DNA of 64,000 nt from Copromyces sp. CBS 386.78. Its lineage: Eukaryota > Ascomycota > Sordariomycetes > Sordariales > Sordariaceae. Positions 32,701 to 45,138 of this stretch are shown here, in pieces. The notes beneath the pieces were generated by a model that made no database searches, was not told where the DNA came from, and saw only the letters and a list, made by a program, of their open reading frames with translations. Where the stretch lies: positions 184,708-248,707 of the forward strand of contig MU839146.1 of NCBI GenBank assembly GCA_030685235.1, written 5' to 3'. The position numbers and the translations under genes were made by a program. The first letter of the stretch is position 1. Each line of letters opens with the position of its first letter.

Positions 32701-35700
32701 TTGGTAGGTATGATGGTGACCAGACGATGCCGTGCCCTATGTGACTTCCCCTCAGTCTGGCAGTTAGACTACATAGTGACAGATGACATATCGGCCCGCT
32801 ACAGAACACCTACCCTTCCGAACGAATAGAGTTAGGCATCGTACGGCAACCGGATTGGCTCGTTCGGCTGGAGTGTCACTCAGTTTTAGGTAAAGTATAA
32901 GCTGCCCTTTACGCTACGCTTGGATAGGAAACCAGCGCGTGGACCACGTTAATCCATCCTTTTTTTTGCTCTGTTTCTTTTCTTTTCTTCACAAGAAGAC
33001 GAAAAGGAGGGAAGTGGAGAGCATTATTGTAGGTAATGTAGAAATGGCCCAAGTACCTGGTTCCGTTCCATCATTCAGTAAAAAAGACACGATCCAATCT
33101 GGATCCACAAGCGGGAGACCCCGATTAGATCGATTGAGTGTGGGATGTGGTGGATAGACGGATGTGATGGCACCAATTTCCAAAAACTTGGTCGGAGCAA
33201 TGAGCGTTCAGCTTTTCCCCCGCCCTCGTTGACGAGAAATGTGAAGTGACAGGCGAGGACTCCCTTGTTTTCTCTTGGCTCTTTTCCCTTTTTTTTTTTT
33301 TTTGCCCTTCGCTTTTCTCTCGTTGGTTGGTTGGTTGGTTGTCGTTGGCGGGCTAACCTGACCTATGTCCCTGCTCACTCAACGAACCAGTGAATGGTAA
33401 CTCGCCATCACCTACAGCTAACGGCTACATTGAATGGACAGGTGACATGACAGGCGGGACTAGCAGCCCGGAATGGCAAAAGGCAGGCTAAAAGACCACT
33501 AGTTTCAGCGCCTCGGTGGGTGAAGGGTAAGGTAGCAATGGTGGGGGTAGGGAACAGGACAGAACAGGGAATAACTTCCTATCTTTTCTGAAGGGGTGCA
33601 GGCTTGTACATGTCAAAAGGGCTCTGGGAGGGTTGACGAGGCCAAGCAGACGCGATGCAACTTCCCATGGGCTGATCTTTTGGCGCTATGAGGAGATGCG
33701 CTATGAGAATTGCCTAGGTGTTGAATCTCTGAATCTTCCCACCCGAAGACGAGCGGGAATAGCTCAAAAGGGAAGCTTTTCCAGGTTCCCCGGATGTCAT
33801 GGTGGTGTTGGGATAAGTGATGAGTGCAACTACACCATCATTTTTTTGTGATGTTGTAGCGGTAATAGTTGCATGTGTGACGGTTGCAGTGAACCGAAAG
33901 GCGAGGATCTACGGAGCCAGACGGGCCAGATGACATAGCCGTGGAGTGGAGGTGGTTGAATGGGCCGTCATCTTTAACAACAACAACCAAAGATGCAGAG
34001 AAAAGAAAGGAAGAAAGAGACGAGGAGAAGGACGAACCAATTACCAGAGAGTTGTCATGGGAACCCTGCAGGTGTCAAAAGCGCAGCTGAGTGACTGGAG
34101 CGTTCACTTGGTCCTACGTAGATCATCAGATCATGAGAACTCTGATCAGACATTTGGGCACCTAATGAGGGTGTATGCATGTAGGTTTATGGGAAATGGG
34201 GGGATGAGAAGATCCCCCTCTTGTGATCAGCAAAAAAAGAAGAAACGAAAGGATGACAAGAGCTCCTGTTAGTCTACCGGTCGCTTCAATATCCGTGAAA
34301 CGGCGCTGACAGAGACCGACAATCTTTCCCGGACTCGGACTGGAGTTGTGCAGAGAGACAAGACGATCAACGGTTTAATGATGGCGTTCCGGCGGTATCT
34401 CCGTCATGTCTTACGTGTGCCGTCTGGTGAAGACCGGAACCGGAACCGTCGCCGTCGCTATTGGCTGGCAGGGCAGTCCATATCTCCATGCACCGCTCGG
34501 GTCCTTGACCCAGGAGCTTTACCCAAAGAACAGTCGACGGCAGACGATGCCTCCAATAACCAGCGGACAACAAACGCATTTCTTGCAGTGGTGCTGCCAC
34601 CGCTAGAATATCTGCGGTCTGCGAGCTGTATGATGTGTGCAGTGCATTGGAGGTGACAACTGGACATGGACGTCGAGATGTTCGGACCTTGGTCTGCTTC
34701 ACCGGCTTCAATTCTGGGCTGTTAGGTGCAGTACTTAGGTACCGCTAGACTGCTCGAAATGGCAAAGTCAACGCAGTAAGAAACCTTCTCATGCGCTAAA
34801 ATTACAGCACATATGCCCTGAATTTGCAGGGCACGAGATTGGCTAACGTACCTACCTTACCTAGAGGTAGTAAACACTCCGTATAGCGTCATGTCTGTCA
34901 TTGGGCAGTCTGCCATTACAGCCATTCGTACCTACCCAGTGCCCAGCTACGGCCAAAGCAGGGGAGGGGTGTGTCCTTAAAACCACTAAGTACCGAGTAC
35001 TTGTCCCTCTTCCATCCCTCCGAACCAACGCTGACAGGTACAGGAGACCACAGGCACAAGAACCTCCTTCTCTTCTCGGCCCAAACCGACGGTTCTCGGG
35101 TGCGTGTTGCCTCGCAATCTCGCCTCTCTTGCCTCCTCCGTCTACCCTCTGCAGTCTCGGAGCGGAGATGGGCGACAGAGAGAGGGAGACGTAAGGCGTG
35201 TTTCACCACGTATCGGATCGGTTTTGGAGACTGGACTGGACCATCGGACAGTTCATCGGGTGAGGGACACACAATCGAGATAACCAAACATACAGCGTCT
35301 CAGCGCGTCAGATTGGAGATTTGGGATCTACCCGAGATCTCCATTATCCGATCAGTCTCGTGTGTGCTGGCTGGCTTCAGGGCAGAAGCACGTACGTGTA
35401 TATCTAAGGTACCTAGCGAAGACGCAGTGCTACACCGTTCAGAGGCCGTATTGGCCGCCAACCACCACCACCACAACCCCAATGCGTCGACAACTACCTA
35501 GTCGTAGACTTACACACTGCACTGCTAAACTGGTCTGCCCCCAACCAACAACTGCCTACGCGAACTAAAACAAAACGAAACGAAACACGGAGTCGGAAGA
35601 GCTAAAAGTCAGACATACACAAGGCCAAGATACCTCCAATATCAACGTCTCGACATGGAGGACAGTGTACGACTGTCGGCGCAACAAACCTACGCTGACC

Positions 35701-38700
35701 AGATGGCCACCGAGTCGAATGAAATTGCCCAATTGGACCAAAATCAGCAAGTGTCCACATGTGATTGGCCAAGCAGTCTCTGCGTTACACCGTTGGGTGG
35801 CCCTGTTGCCTTTCCCCCCACGTATAGCGAGTCACCAGGACAAGAAAAGAATAACAGTTTTTATACTTTCTTGCATATCTCCTCCCTTCGCGACGCAACT
35901 ACGATAACCTACGCCTATCACAGACGGCGTAGGACAGAAACAGGACGGAAGACCTCTGCCGTGATGGCGAAGATGGCTTTAGCTCAGCCTCCCCCGCATC
36001 TTGTCACTGATCTCGCTGGCAGTCAGCGCTACCCAGGGACTAGAGAGATATTCGCCGTCACTCTCTCGGCAGGCAGGCAGGGCATCACCCACTGTCCACG
36101 GTTCCCAGTCCCGAGACACCCTTGGAGGGAGGACAGCAGGGCAAGATATGACGCTAAGTAAGGTACTGTACGGATGAAGGTGCAGTCACCGGTTTCCTTT
36201 TCGTACATTGATGATCAGCAGCGGAAATTTTCCGTCTCGATAGGGATTCAAAACAGACATGCCAACGACAGTCGGACACCGGACCCGGCACGACGACCTC
36301 CGATCAGTTTTTGAAAAAGATGATGGGCGATACGCAATCTCGTGGAGGTGCATTCAGATCGTAATCCAAAAAGCCATCGATGATTTGGCCATTTCCGGTC
36401 GGTCTCTGGCACTGCGTTTTGGGGGCAGTTCATGGTCTAATTTCTTCGACGATCCTTGACTTCTCCCCAGGTCTGACAGGCAATAAGAGCAAGTCTGACA
36501 GCTGGACTGTGCAATCCTTGCCAGGCCTTGTGCTACACCTCTCCGTCCCTGTCCTTATCATTAGCCCCAGGAGCGCTAGCGTCCGTCATGTCTCAACGGG
36601 ATCTTTGAAGATCCAGATCACTGTGGGGAATGGCATGATGGCACGATTTCCACTCTTGACAACAAATCTATCGACGGCAGCCAGACTACCCGTAGAGACG
36701 GGTCATTCTCAACCAACGAGCACCATGTTCTGCGAGAAATGGCTTGCCAAGGAGATGAAGGACACACGGGGGGTGGTGAAGGGCACAAGCTACAGTCCAA
36801 ACTCTCCACGCGTACGTGACTCGGGAGGGACAGAAACAGAGAACACAAGCGCGACAAACAGCCAGGCACTGTCGCCTGGTCAAGGACCACCACAGCCACT
36901 AGCGGCCGCCTTATCGACAACCGTCAGTAGAGGTAGGCGTAAGTATTGATGTGGCTCAGCAGTCTCGGCACCACTGCCCACTTTCTGTTGAACCTCACCA
37001 GCACCTCGCTAGGACTTGTCTATTCCAGACTCGTACCCCCCGGCCCCTCCCCCCTTCTCGCTTGTCCTTGCTCTCTTCTCTCGTTCCTTGATCCTTTCCA
37101 CTCTCCCTCCACTCTCCACAATGCACCCAAGGGCCGACCCGACAGTTCGGAAACCAAAGTCAGACAAACATGGGGATTGGCTCATTTTTGGCCACGCGAG
37201 CCCTCCTACCATCCAATAGGAATTCCAGCCTCTTGAGCAGGCCTCGAAACTTGGCCTGCAAGGCTGAGTAGCTCTGTGTTTACACGTGTAGTGTTCGCAC
37301 AGGGGAGAAGGCCAAGAAGGAAGCCATGTGATGCTCTCAACATGCAACCCCAGGCACTACCGCACCTGGCAGATATTGGGGCAGATACGGTGGTCTTCCG
37401 CAAGGCCCAAGCACTGCACCAGCCGTTATGGAATGTTCTTTACGGCCGTTGACGGCGTATAGTATTGATCCCATCTCGTCGTCCAGCCCCTGCCCAAGGT
37501 ATACGATAGCATCATCGTTACTATTTTTGTTCCATCATCGCCGTCATTATCATCACCTTTGAACCCTTCTGAAAAACACATGGCGCTGGGTACATGTAGT
37601 CCTGGCCGTTTTGAAACATTCTAGCACTGCTTGGCCGGTCAGGTACACCTGCATGGAACACTTCTAACGCAGGTCCACAAGGTACAGTATGCACGTCAAG
37701 TTCTATTCTTAGGTAGGTGGGCATCGCGCTATGCCAGGCCTGAGACTTCTGTTGCTGGTGATGCAGTGATGTTGCAGTCATGGTCGAACACGAAGTTTGA
37801 ACGACGTTTGAACGTTATGGCACACCACTCAACAACTTAGAATAGTACTCTGGCATCTAGATCACATCTCATTCACCCCCAGCTTCTTACCAGAGGACAA
37901 TAAACCATATGGCGCGTCAAACCAGCCGCCATCAAGGTGCTCATTCGTCCGCCCGCGAAGCGCGAACAGAACAAAAGCTCGGTTCCAAACTGCCGGAAGA
38001 GTGCCCGATCCAAGTTTCCCTCTCTTCTTGACGCAGAGGCAAGTTTTGTGTGTTTCACGGATTCACCGATTGGGTTGACCTCGGACCTTGGCGGATTTGT
38101 GCGACGCCACCTGAGGTATGGCGTTCTTCATGAATGATCTTTGAGATGGTGTTATCGAGTCCAGCCATGTCCTATTTTCGTCCTCTGTTCCTGGCAGCTT
38201 CATCCGTTCGAGTATCTTCTCCCAGCCATTCTATACACTGCCATTTATTCTCTGTTCCTTACAGATTCAAGTCAGCAAGCCAAGCATCAAGCCCCCAGTT
38301 CTAACCCAGGTGAAAACCAAGGCAGGCAAAAATCAGGCTTCAGTGGCTTGCATGCTCCCATTGTAATACGAACTGCAAGGAGATGGATTGAAGAATGGAA
38401 GAAAACGGGTGTGGTGTACCTACGTACCAGTTCTGCGTCTGCGTCTACAGTCCCGTCTGCAATTCTACGGCGCAAGCGGCGTGAAAGCGGATAGGGTAGG
38501 TAGGCGGCAAAGTGCGCTTGTTGGACGGCCGAGACGGCCGAGACTGGACCAACGAGAGACGCGGGCGGAACTGGTGCTGGAAGATGGCAAAACGCAAAAA
38601 ATTGCGAACCTGTCGTCAACGGTTTTTGGTGATCACATCAGATCAGCGGTAGGGTTCATTGCCATGCTTCGTGTTATCGAGACGTTTCAAATTTGCCAGT

Positions 38701-41246
38701 GGCTGGTCCGGAGTCTCCAGATTCGCCCTGAAATCGTCATTATTGCTATGGGCATTCTTTGTTGAAGCTCTAGACATGGAGTACAGCTGGTCATGGTTTC
38801 AGACATGGCATGGCATCATGGTTGACTGAGATTTCGATGCGGCTTCATCTCGGTATGTGGGGATGCCAATCAATCAAAACGACTGGACAGGTGGCATCAT
38901 CAAGTAAGAGCATGTAAGAGGTTGGAATGTATCACACCCTTTCTGAAGGTTCAATGTTCGATACACCGTCGACATGATACCTACAGCACCTGAAACTCGG
39001 CTGATGTGCGGTGACGAAGGAAATATCGCCTTCTTCTCAAAGGATCTCCATCCGTGGGGAGATGGAAATCTGAGGTCTCTCGGCTGAGACGGAAATAGCA
39101 AAGGATTTTCGGTCTGCCAGTCATCTAGTGTACCTACCTGACCAACGAGGATAATCTTTCCTATCAGAGACAGACACAGAACGGTGCGTAAGGTACATAC
39201 CTATGTAGGTATTGTCGCTATCGCTTTCGGACATGGAAGTGTGAAAGTGTGAAACGGTGGAAGCTTGGAGGAGACGGTGAATCTCACAGTCAAGATACTC
39301 GACAAGGCTGTGACTTGGCGCTTTCATCACAGTGTTGGAGGAGGCAGATGAGGTTGAGGATCGGAGATGTGTCCGATACACCGTTTTTGGTCAAACCACA
39401 GTGATATCGACCAGTCTTTGCGCGTTTCCTGATGTTTTCGAATTCTGCACCCCCTCTAAAGATTTTCAAACCCCTCCTTCTTGCAGCCACTCATGGCAGG
39501 CCTTGGCAGAGAGGTACACTCCGTCGCCCTTCACCAAATGGAGACTGTGGCGTCCAGTGATATCCAATTCTCTCACAGGCTGCGAGCCATAATCGAGATT
39601 TGATGGTCCTGTCACATAGATATGGTGGAACTGTGGAAGATGCGTGGACGCGCGCAAGAGGCACCCCCATTCCTCCTGTTCTCGGGCAGTCGAAAATGGA
39701 AGGAACAGAAGAGGAAGAAGAAGAAGAAAATTGGAACACGTCGAGGAAAGAATGACACAAGCCACTTTCTCCGAAAAAGTCATGATCAAGATTGGAAGCA
39801 CTGAGACTGGAAGTGATGATGGTCAAATGTGACAAAAGGGGAAGGTGAGAATGTCAAGAGTGCAGTGGTTGTGCGGCAGTCACGGGGTGAAGAAACAATT
39901 TCCCACACGGCCCGGTACCGAGACGTTGCGTTTTCGGCACGGCATGTCCATGTCTGAGAAGGAGGATCAGCCGTTCAAGCAAGTGAGCACCGGATATTGC
40001 CTGGATACAGCGCTTGCGCGCTTATTGCCAGGCGAAGTACACCAGGTCATCACTGCCCCGTCTGGTGCTCATCCTCAGTCCTTGGGCTGGAGGTCCATCT
40101 CTCCTTCAGACTTTCCTTCCCTCGGTACTCTGTGCTGCCGCCAGGCTGTCACTATCGCCAACACTCCTCCTTCTCAGACCTGCCTGGAGCCTAGAGGTAG
40201 GGACATGAAGCGAACCTTGTTCCTCCCTGCATCAACCTTTCACCTTCTACCGCAAGGCGATATCCGCTTGAGCCCTGGGGAAAAGCTTGACTCCTTCCAG
40301 TCGGCACCGAAGCACCCAGCCATCAGATTGAGGTCATCGCATCTTCAATTTTGCTATCACCCAAACCCACCTAGTGCACCCAGCGTTGCCTCCGCAAAAC
40401 CCGCCCCAAGAATGGCAAAATCGTCCGATTTTCTGGACGGGCTGCAACTGGAAATAGATTGGTCCTCATTGGCGCGATCCCAATCGAGATTGGCGGACAT
40501 CGCTTATCTGTACAGCGTGCAGCGTAGTGTTCAATCTGGACGTGCCGGTTTGGGGTTATCTGCCTGCCTGCCACGACCTGCCACCTACCTGCAAGGGCAA
40601 CAACATCAAGATGATGACTGCTTCGGCACTGGACGGGTGTACGAACTGCTTGACTGGTGAGTGCTGGTGTGGAGGTGTGACGGGCTTTTCTTGGAAGCAT
40701 ATGTCATGGCTGGGATTGGATGCAAGTGACTTGACAGACCGCCGCAAAAGGACCCTGATGATTTGGATTTCTCCAGCCAACCTAGGTACGTCCGAAGATG
40801 TGGCTGAATGGTGAATGGGTGTACAACCGTGGTGTCACCACACGTCCTCCATCAATGTCCACGCCGCTGCCAGTCTGGTCCATGTCTTGTGCCGCGCGGG
40901 CCATACAACTCGTGCTGTCTGCCAGGCCCTTTTCTTTTCCACGGCCCCTGTGTAAAAAGGGCTTGAAGAGGGCTTGAGGGCTTCAGATTGAACACAGCGA
41001 ATGGATTTTGCGCTTCTCTTTTGAGAATGGCAATTGCTATTGGGCGTTATGTCGAAACGGCAGCCAAACGGATGACTGGACCACTGAGAAGTCTCCAGAG
41101 GGGGGGGCTAGTGATGCGGGATTGTCTCTTTTCGATTCAAATTTCTTCAAACTTCCCGAATGGGGTGCCCTGGGCTTTTTTGGGCTGGGGTGTTGTGGTG
41201 ACGGGAAGGATTTGATGTAATGGGAGATGCGCGGCATCACGAACTA

Positions 41247-41583
41247 CAATCTAACCCTGGTTTGTTTGTTAGTCTGGTACAAAAAACGCCAATTTCCACT
41301 CTCGAGGCACTGGAAATGGAAAAGTATTGGGTTTTGGAGCGGATGGGTGCTGTTGGGGCTTGCTCTTTTATATCTTCTTATCCCCAAAGGCTTTAAGAGT
41401 AGACGGAAAGTAGACGGAAAGAAGCATCAGAGGCTTCTGTGGCGTTTTTAACCCTTGCCATTGTCCCATGATGCTTCAAACGGAGGCCAGTTTCTCTTTT
41501 TGAAGGCCAATGAGAGCTCCAAATCTCCCCTGCTCAACCCTTGCCCGAAGAACCAAACTAACAAACAAACCAGTATTGTATTG
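41247..41583 (+). mobile_element. MITE copy A (TA target site, 32 bp inverted repeats)
   Basis: A 337 bp nonautonomous element flanked by TA on both sides (41245-41246 and 41584-41585). Its ends are imperfect inverted repeats of about 32 bp that share CTGGTTTGTTTGTTAGT at their inner part and CAAT at the tips. The same sequence occurs inverted at 47497-47823; homology between the two stops exactly at the TA, which fixes the boundaries. TA duplication and short inverted repeats fit the Tc1/mariner (pogo/Fot1) superfamily. No transposase is encoded. It contains a tandem 11 bp duplication (AGTAGACGGAA) that largely explains its extra 10 bp over copy B. It lies below the length at which RIP usually acts. 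Confidence 0.85.
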
Positions 41584-44231
41584 TACACGCGCGCCAGAAA
41601 TAGCAACCAGACTGATGCGGTTGGTAGACGCAACCTCCAAACCGACGGTGAGCCCAAAACATATTGAGGCTGTGTACCAAATGTTGGAGATATCACGAAT
41701 ATCACCGTCGTTGGTGTTGACGACTTGCAGTGTCATGTGATGCCGCCAGCGGTTTGCGTAGCAGTCTGTAATGGTAGCGTCGGTCGTCGGGTACCAGACG
41801 CAGAGAAAGACGCAAGTCAACGCAGAATTTTGAAAAGATATTCACAAAGACGGTGAGTTGTGCATCAAAAGTTCTGCACATTTTGAAGCGGTCGTGAGAG
41901 CGGTGAATTGGTACGGATGTGGGCAGTAGGGGCGGATATGTGCACCATTGGCGAGAAGCTACACCGCCAGCCAACAATTATGGTGACGTCCTATCCAGAA
42001 CCTTCCTGTCGCTCCGAGAGGGTGAATTGGCGACAAAGAGAGAATATTGACGAAATGAAGCAGAGTTTCGACGGTTGAGACTAATAAGATAAGGAACGAA
42101 TCCATTTCCCTTCTCGGCCCGGCCGTTTCGGTTCTTTTTTACTCGCTTCGTTCGTCTTGTCTTGTCCCTTTCTGGGCATTGGTTGTATAGAACGTGGGAG
42201 TGAACCCCCGACTGCCCCGAGTGTACGAGAGTGGAACATTTTGTAACGGTGAAATGTCTTGGTGACGTACCTCTGTCTCACTCCAGTCTTTCTTCACCCA
42301 CGCCAGGCAAAGGTAGTCACGCCGGGGTGTAGCAGTAGGTAGGTTGGGGGTAGTGAACCCGTGCAAGTCAATGCTGCGCACATCGTCATCATCATCATCA
42401 TCATTTTCAGTTTCCCTGTGATTCATTTCATCTCACTTTGACATATTCCCCCATTCAGAACAGCCACAGGATAAAAAGGGAAGTCTTCGAGATCAGTCGC
42501 ACATCAGCCAGAGAGCGCTTGAGGCGTCCTCCTCGAAGCGCCACAGCGCACTAACAGGCACTTTTAGCAACTGAGGGGTAGATGTGGCCTGCTTTTGAGA
42601 CAGACAGGCACCTCTAGACCTAACCTCTTTCAGTGACATGCGAGTATCTGTCTGTCACTTGTTATATGAGATGGTGCTAGGCCGGAATGGGAGTAGTCTT
42701 GGGCCTCCACTGTTTATAGGGCAGAGTTACGGACGGAAATCGGAGAAAATAACCGGGGAATTGGCGGAGAATGGACTGTAATAGGGTATCGGCCAAGGAA
42801 AGGAAATGGGAAGGGCAAGAGCTAACCTCACCACTTATGGAAGGAATGGCGGCAGGCATTACAGTGATGTGATAGACCCGGCCTGGGGAAAAATAACTAA
42901 CATGACAGGCTCGAGAACGGGCAAGAACGAGGGGGGGTGATGACACTATCATTTACAGGGCACATGGATGGATGAACAGTCATGACAGAATCCTCGAGGG
43001 TAGAGTAAGGTCAGGTAAGTGCTTCCATTTCTCAATCCAACCAATAATGATCAATGTGGTGGTCGTAAAAAGGAAAAACGAAGAAAAACGACAGCCAAAA
43101 ACGTCTCATCATTACCGCTTCTAGCCCTACCAGGTCCTTTTCTCGGCCAGTCCTTGTCCGACCGTGCCGATTCGGATGCAAGAGTTGACGGGGACACAAG
43201 GGGGTCATTACATCCGGTGCCGAACTCTCACCGTTAAAAGGTACTGATTAGCGGTTGGGGGCCATTTCCTGGATAATGTCCCGGCTGTCATTGGTCGGTT
43301 GGCGGGTTGGTGAATGGTGGGATGAAGTTAGGGTGAGAAGGTACCTACAATGTAAAAGGGACAGGATGTGGTTGGCTGATGACATTGATGTTAGGGGCCG
43401 TTGGAAAGAGGTACCTACAACTACAGTGGGGGGAATGAAAAGGAAATACTCAGTTGCACGCACTGAGGAAGGTGCAAGAGGAGACGAAACGGGAAAGAAA
43501 AGGCTATCGTGTTGATAGATTGGCAGATGATGGTAAGGAAGCTTTCCCGTTAGTTTACGAACACGCGGGCGAACGACATCATTGTCGAACGATGTGCACA
43601 GCTTCACGCAGGGCACGGCAGGACACGGAAAATATGCTAACATGGGAATAGCTTCACTAGCACTGACTGCCCGCTGAGATGGCATGTGGTATCGTGAATC
43701 TGAATGGTTGGCGAGTACAGATCACCAAACGCCTAACATCGTCTTGTAGGCCATACCATCCCTTGATACCGTTCCCTGATATCACCGGATTTTTTCTTGC
43801 GCCAACAACCCGGCAACTACCAACCGTCCGTTCATCACCGAATGCCAACGAGCCTTGTTAAGCCAGCCAGCCAGCCAGCCACCAACAGTAGCACCCATCG
43901 AGATAGATCCGCGTCACCTGTGATGCAATGCAATCTGTTTCAAGCCCATGGTATTCCCATTCACGTAGAAAAGGTCGAAAAACCTAGTAGTTTTCGACAT
44001 GCTAATGCAAGTGTTCCTATTCCATCCAGTCCAGTCCTCTACCCATTTTCCCCAGTTCCTATTCCATTTCCCGTACCTGTATCACCAGACCAGCCAGTCC
44101 AGTCCCTTTCCTGTGGAAATGGTAATCACCAAAGCCAATCCTTAACCTCAAGTGTTGTGATCAAAATTGCATCGCTATTCCACTCTTCTTCTTCTGTGCT
44201 GTGCTTCCTAGATGCAAATCAAGAGTTGACG

Positions 44232-44253
44232 AAAAAAAAAAAAAAAAAAAAAA
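44232..44253 (+). repeat. poly-A tract
   Basis: Uninterrupted run of about 22 A residues downstream of the forkhead gene. Confidence 0.9.
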
Positions 44254-44990
44254 GACAAACGCGGCAGCAAGGCAAGAAAGAGAAAATGTCAAAACATGCC
44301 GTCATCGTGTGTGTAGAAACTCCAAATCGCCACCACCAACCGAAGCACCTAGACTCCATCCCCCTTGTATCTCGTAGCGGTCGGTACCGCTCTTATGTAA
44401 AAAGCGCAGAAATGAAGGCAACGCGGGAAGTAAAGTGAAAAGTAAAGTGAAAAAAAAAAGGAACAAAAGGAAGAAGGAGAATGTAGCAAGAACAAGTGAG
44501 AAGAATTTGTCATCCAGCCATCCATCCATCCATCCACGTCCAGCCCCGTCCAGTCCAGCTCAGCATCGCCATCTATGCGGTCTGGCCCCTCTTGATATGT
44601 GCGGCGAAGACTGGAGATGACAGCCGGAACAGTGATGAAAAGGTGGAGGTGGCAAGAAAGTCATGTTTGATGTTGAGTGCTGCCCACCCAGGCCACCCAC
44701 CCACCCACCAGGCCACCAAGCAAAGGAAGGGAGAGAGCAGCGGGAGCTGCAGAGAGGCCAAGAAGGGAGACATTGTATGGAGAAATAGTTTGTCCTTCCC
44801 CTGTCCTTGTCTAAGTGACAACCACCAACCCAGTGCCCCGTCTCTTTCTGCACGAAGAAAAAAAAACAAGACAAAATAATAAAAGACAAAATAATAAAAG
44901 TAGAGAAAAAAAAAAGAAAGGAAACAACCCCCGCCGCCCCGCCAATCTAGTAGAACCGAATCAAAGCAAAGTGTTTGGGTATCGCCTTTT

Positions 44991-45014
44991 GTGTGTGTGT
45001 GTGTGCGTGTGTGT
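44991..45014 (+). repeat. GT dinucleotide repeat
   Basis: Twelve GT units with one C interruption, just beyond the forkhead stop codon and probably in its 3' UTR (CA on the coding strand). Confidence 0.85.
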
Positions 45015-45138
45015 GCTGTGTCGTGAACCTCATCATCGTAAATTTGGTAGGTATTGGTACAATTTGGCCTCGTGCAGTCGTAGCATTAAGCCTCCCCATC
45101 CATCTTTTCCTTGTTTGTGCTCCAGTGTCAGTTGAGAC

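Larger units (their letters stand above)
29745..45138. other. 15.4 kb gene desert
   Basis: The largest gene-free stretch of the window. Open frames are numerous but short, overlap on both strands, and none shows a motif, hydrophobic pattern or intron chain that would support a gene; the longest (271 codons at 39845-40660, 213 at 43797-44438, 189 at 36380-36949) look random. It holds scattered simple repeats: GGT runs near 31962-31980, a T tract at 33290-33303, TTGG repeats at 33325-33341, CATCAT near 42383-42404, CCAG at 43863-43880, poly-A at 44232-44253, CATCCATC at 44517-44536 and GT at 44991-45014. One MITE lies at 41247-41583. The region may carry long-range control DNA or noncoding transcripts for the forkhead gene, but that is inference. 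Confidence 0.5.

Noticed and set aside
35655..36161. 168-codon frame starting MEDSVRLSAQQ
   Set aside because: Plausible-looking start but no domain and poor composition after residue 80; left out as unsupported.
39845..40660. 271-codon plus-strand frame in the gene desert
   Set aside because: No recognisable domain, no intron signals or leader, and amino-acid use looks random; a transcript would be needed to accept it.
41448..41705. Similar small peptides encoded at 41.5 kb and 47.5 kb
   Set aside because: At first sight a duplicated gene, but the similarity includes the inverted repeats and stops at the TA sites, so it is the MITE and not a coding sequence.
43797..44438. 213-codon frame containing a poly-Lys run
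   Set aside because: The lysines come from a poly-A tract and the rest from CCAG and CCAT simple repeats; probably forkhead 3' flank.
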